Shown here piece after piece: positions 7,068-7,249 of a stretch of 7,249 nt of DNA. Source of the stretch: Candidatus Dormiibacterota bacterium. Its GTDB lineage: Bacteria > Chloroflexota > Dormibacteria > Dormibacterales > Dormibacteraceae. How positions within the stretch are numbered: the first letter of the stretch is position 1; the number at the start of each line of letters is the position of its first letter. Both the position numbers and the translations under genes were made by a program. The notes beneath the pieces were generated by a model. That model saw only the letters and a list, made by a program, of their open reading frames with translations, did not search any database and was not told the DNA's origin. The stretch covers positions 1 to 7,249 of the forward strand of contig PLYD01000147.1 of the NCBI GenBank assembly GCA_003151665.1, written 5' to 3'.

Positions 7068-7249
7068 TGTGCGACCGGATTCGACCGAGGTATGGCCGGG
7101 CCGCGCCTATCCGCTTGGAGCCACTTACGACGGCTCCGGCACGAACTTCGCCCTGTTCTCCGAGGTGGCTGAGGCGGTTGACCTGTGTCTGTTCGACGAG
7201 GCCGGAGCGGAGCGCCGAATCAGAATGCAAGAGCTGGATGCCTTTTCCT
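7060..7249 (+). CDS. treX: glycogen debranching enzyme TreX/GlgX, N-terminal fragment
   Basis: Only the first 63 codons are present; the gene runs off the window. The frame reads [18 protein letters not shown], then [17 protein letters not shown], then VDLCLFDE, which is the characteristic N-terminal CBM48 start of GlgX/TreX isoamylase-type debranching enzymes (GH13, about 700 aa when complete). These hydrolyse alpha-1,6 branches of glycogen to give linear malto-oligosaccharides, the TreY substrate, and a neighbour of treYZ with this sequence is commonly called treX. The ATG at 7060-7062 overlaps the last 8 bases of treZ in the +1 frame. GTG at 7069 is an alternative and would shorten the protein by three residues. 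No catalytic region is visible, so activity is inferred from the N-terminal domain and the operon. Confidence 0.88.
   Translation, partial: MRDVRPDSTEVWPGRAYPLGATYDGSGTNFALFSEVAEAVDLCLFDEAGAERRIRMQELDAFS

Noticed and set aside
1..7249. Search for CRISPR arrays, tRNA/rRNA, insertion-sequence ends, phage genes or defence systems
   Set aside because: No regularly spaced repeats, tRNA-like folds, transposase or integrase motifs or defence-type domains are visible. Coding is continuous with ordinary metabolic and housekeeping genes.

Overview
This is a GC-rich, densely coded bacterial segment with six protein-coding genes and no recognisable RNA gene, mobile element, CRISPR array or integrase. 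Base composition, short overlapping gene junctions, GTG/TTG start candidates and protein flavour suggest a high-GC, probably soil-type bacterium such as an actinobacterium, a Chloroflexota member or a related uncultured lineage such as Dormibacterota. That placement rests on remembered family resemblance and is weak; the window holds no taxonomic marker.

Layout. Positions 1-1231 (+) carry the 3' part of an ftsH-type AAA+ zinc metalloprotease gene, cut by the window edge inside Walker A. A 174-bp convergent spacer (1232-1405) holds several stem-loops but no classic T-tract terminator. On the minus strand, reading from 2736 down to 1406, lie an isocitrate lyase/PEP mutase superfamily gene with the C-C lyase KKCGH signature and a GlcG/HbpS (DUF336) gene. 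They overlap by ATGA, and a very strong Shine-Dalgarno sequence sits at the end of the first. A roughly 130-bp divergent spacer separates them from a plus-strand trehalose operon: treY (2869-5331), treZ (5331-7067) and the start of treX/glgX (7060 to the edge), joined by 1-bp and 8-bp overlaps.

How the genes work together. TreX/GlgX debranches glycogen or starch to linear malto-oligosaccharides. TreY converts the reducing-end maltosyl unit to a trehalosyl unit, and TreZ cuts trehalose off. The operon is therefore a glycogen-to-trehalose route, known for osmotic and desiccation tolerance and carbon recycling. FtsH performs membrane-linked protein quality control and appears unrelated. The lyase/GlcG pair is probably a small catabolic operon acting on a 2-hydroxy di- or tricarboxylic acid, but its substrate cannot be read from the sequence.

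No undescribed system is visible. The items most worth a second look are the Ile-for-Phe change in the FtsH pore loop, the tightly coupled lyase-GlcG pair of unknown substrate, the inverted repeat over the treY initiation region, and individual departures from usual TreY and TreZ motifs.
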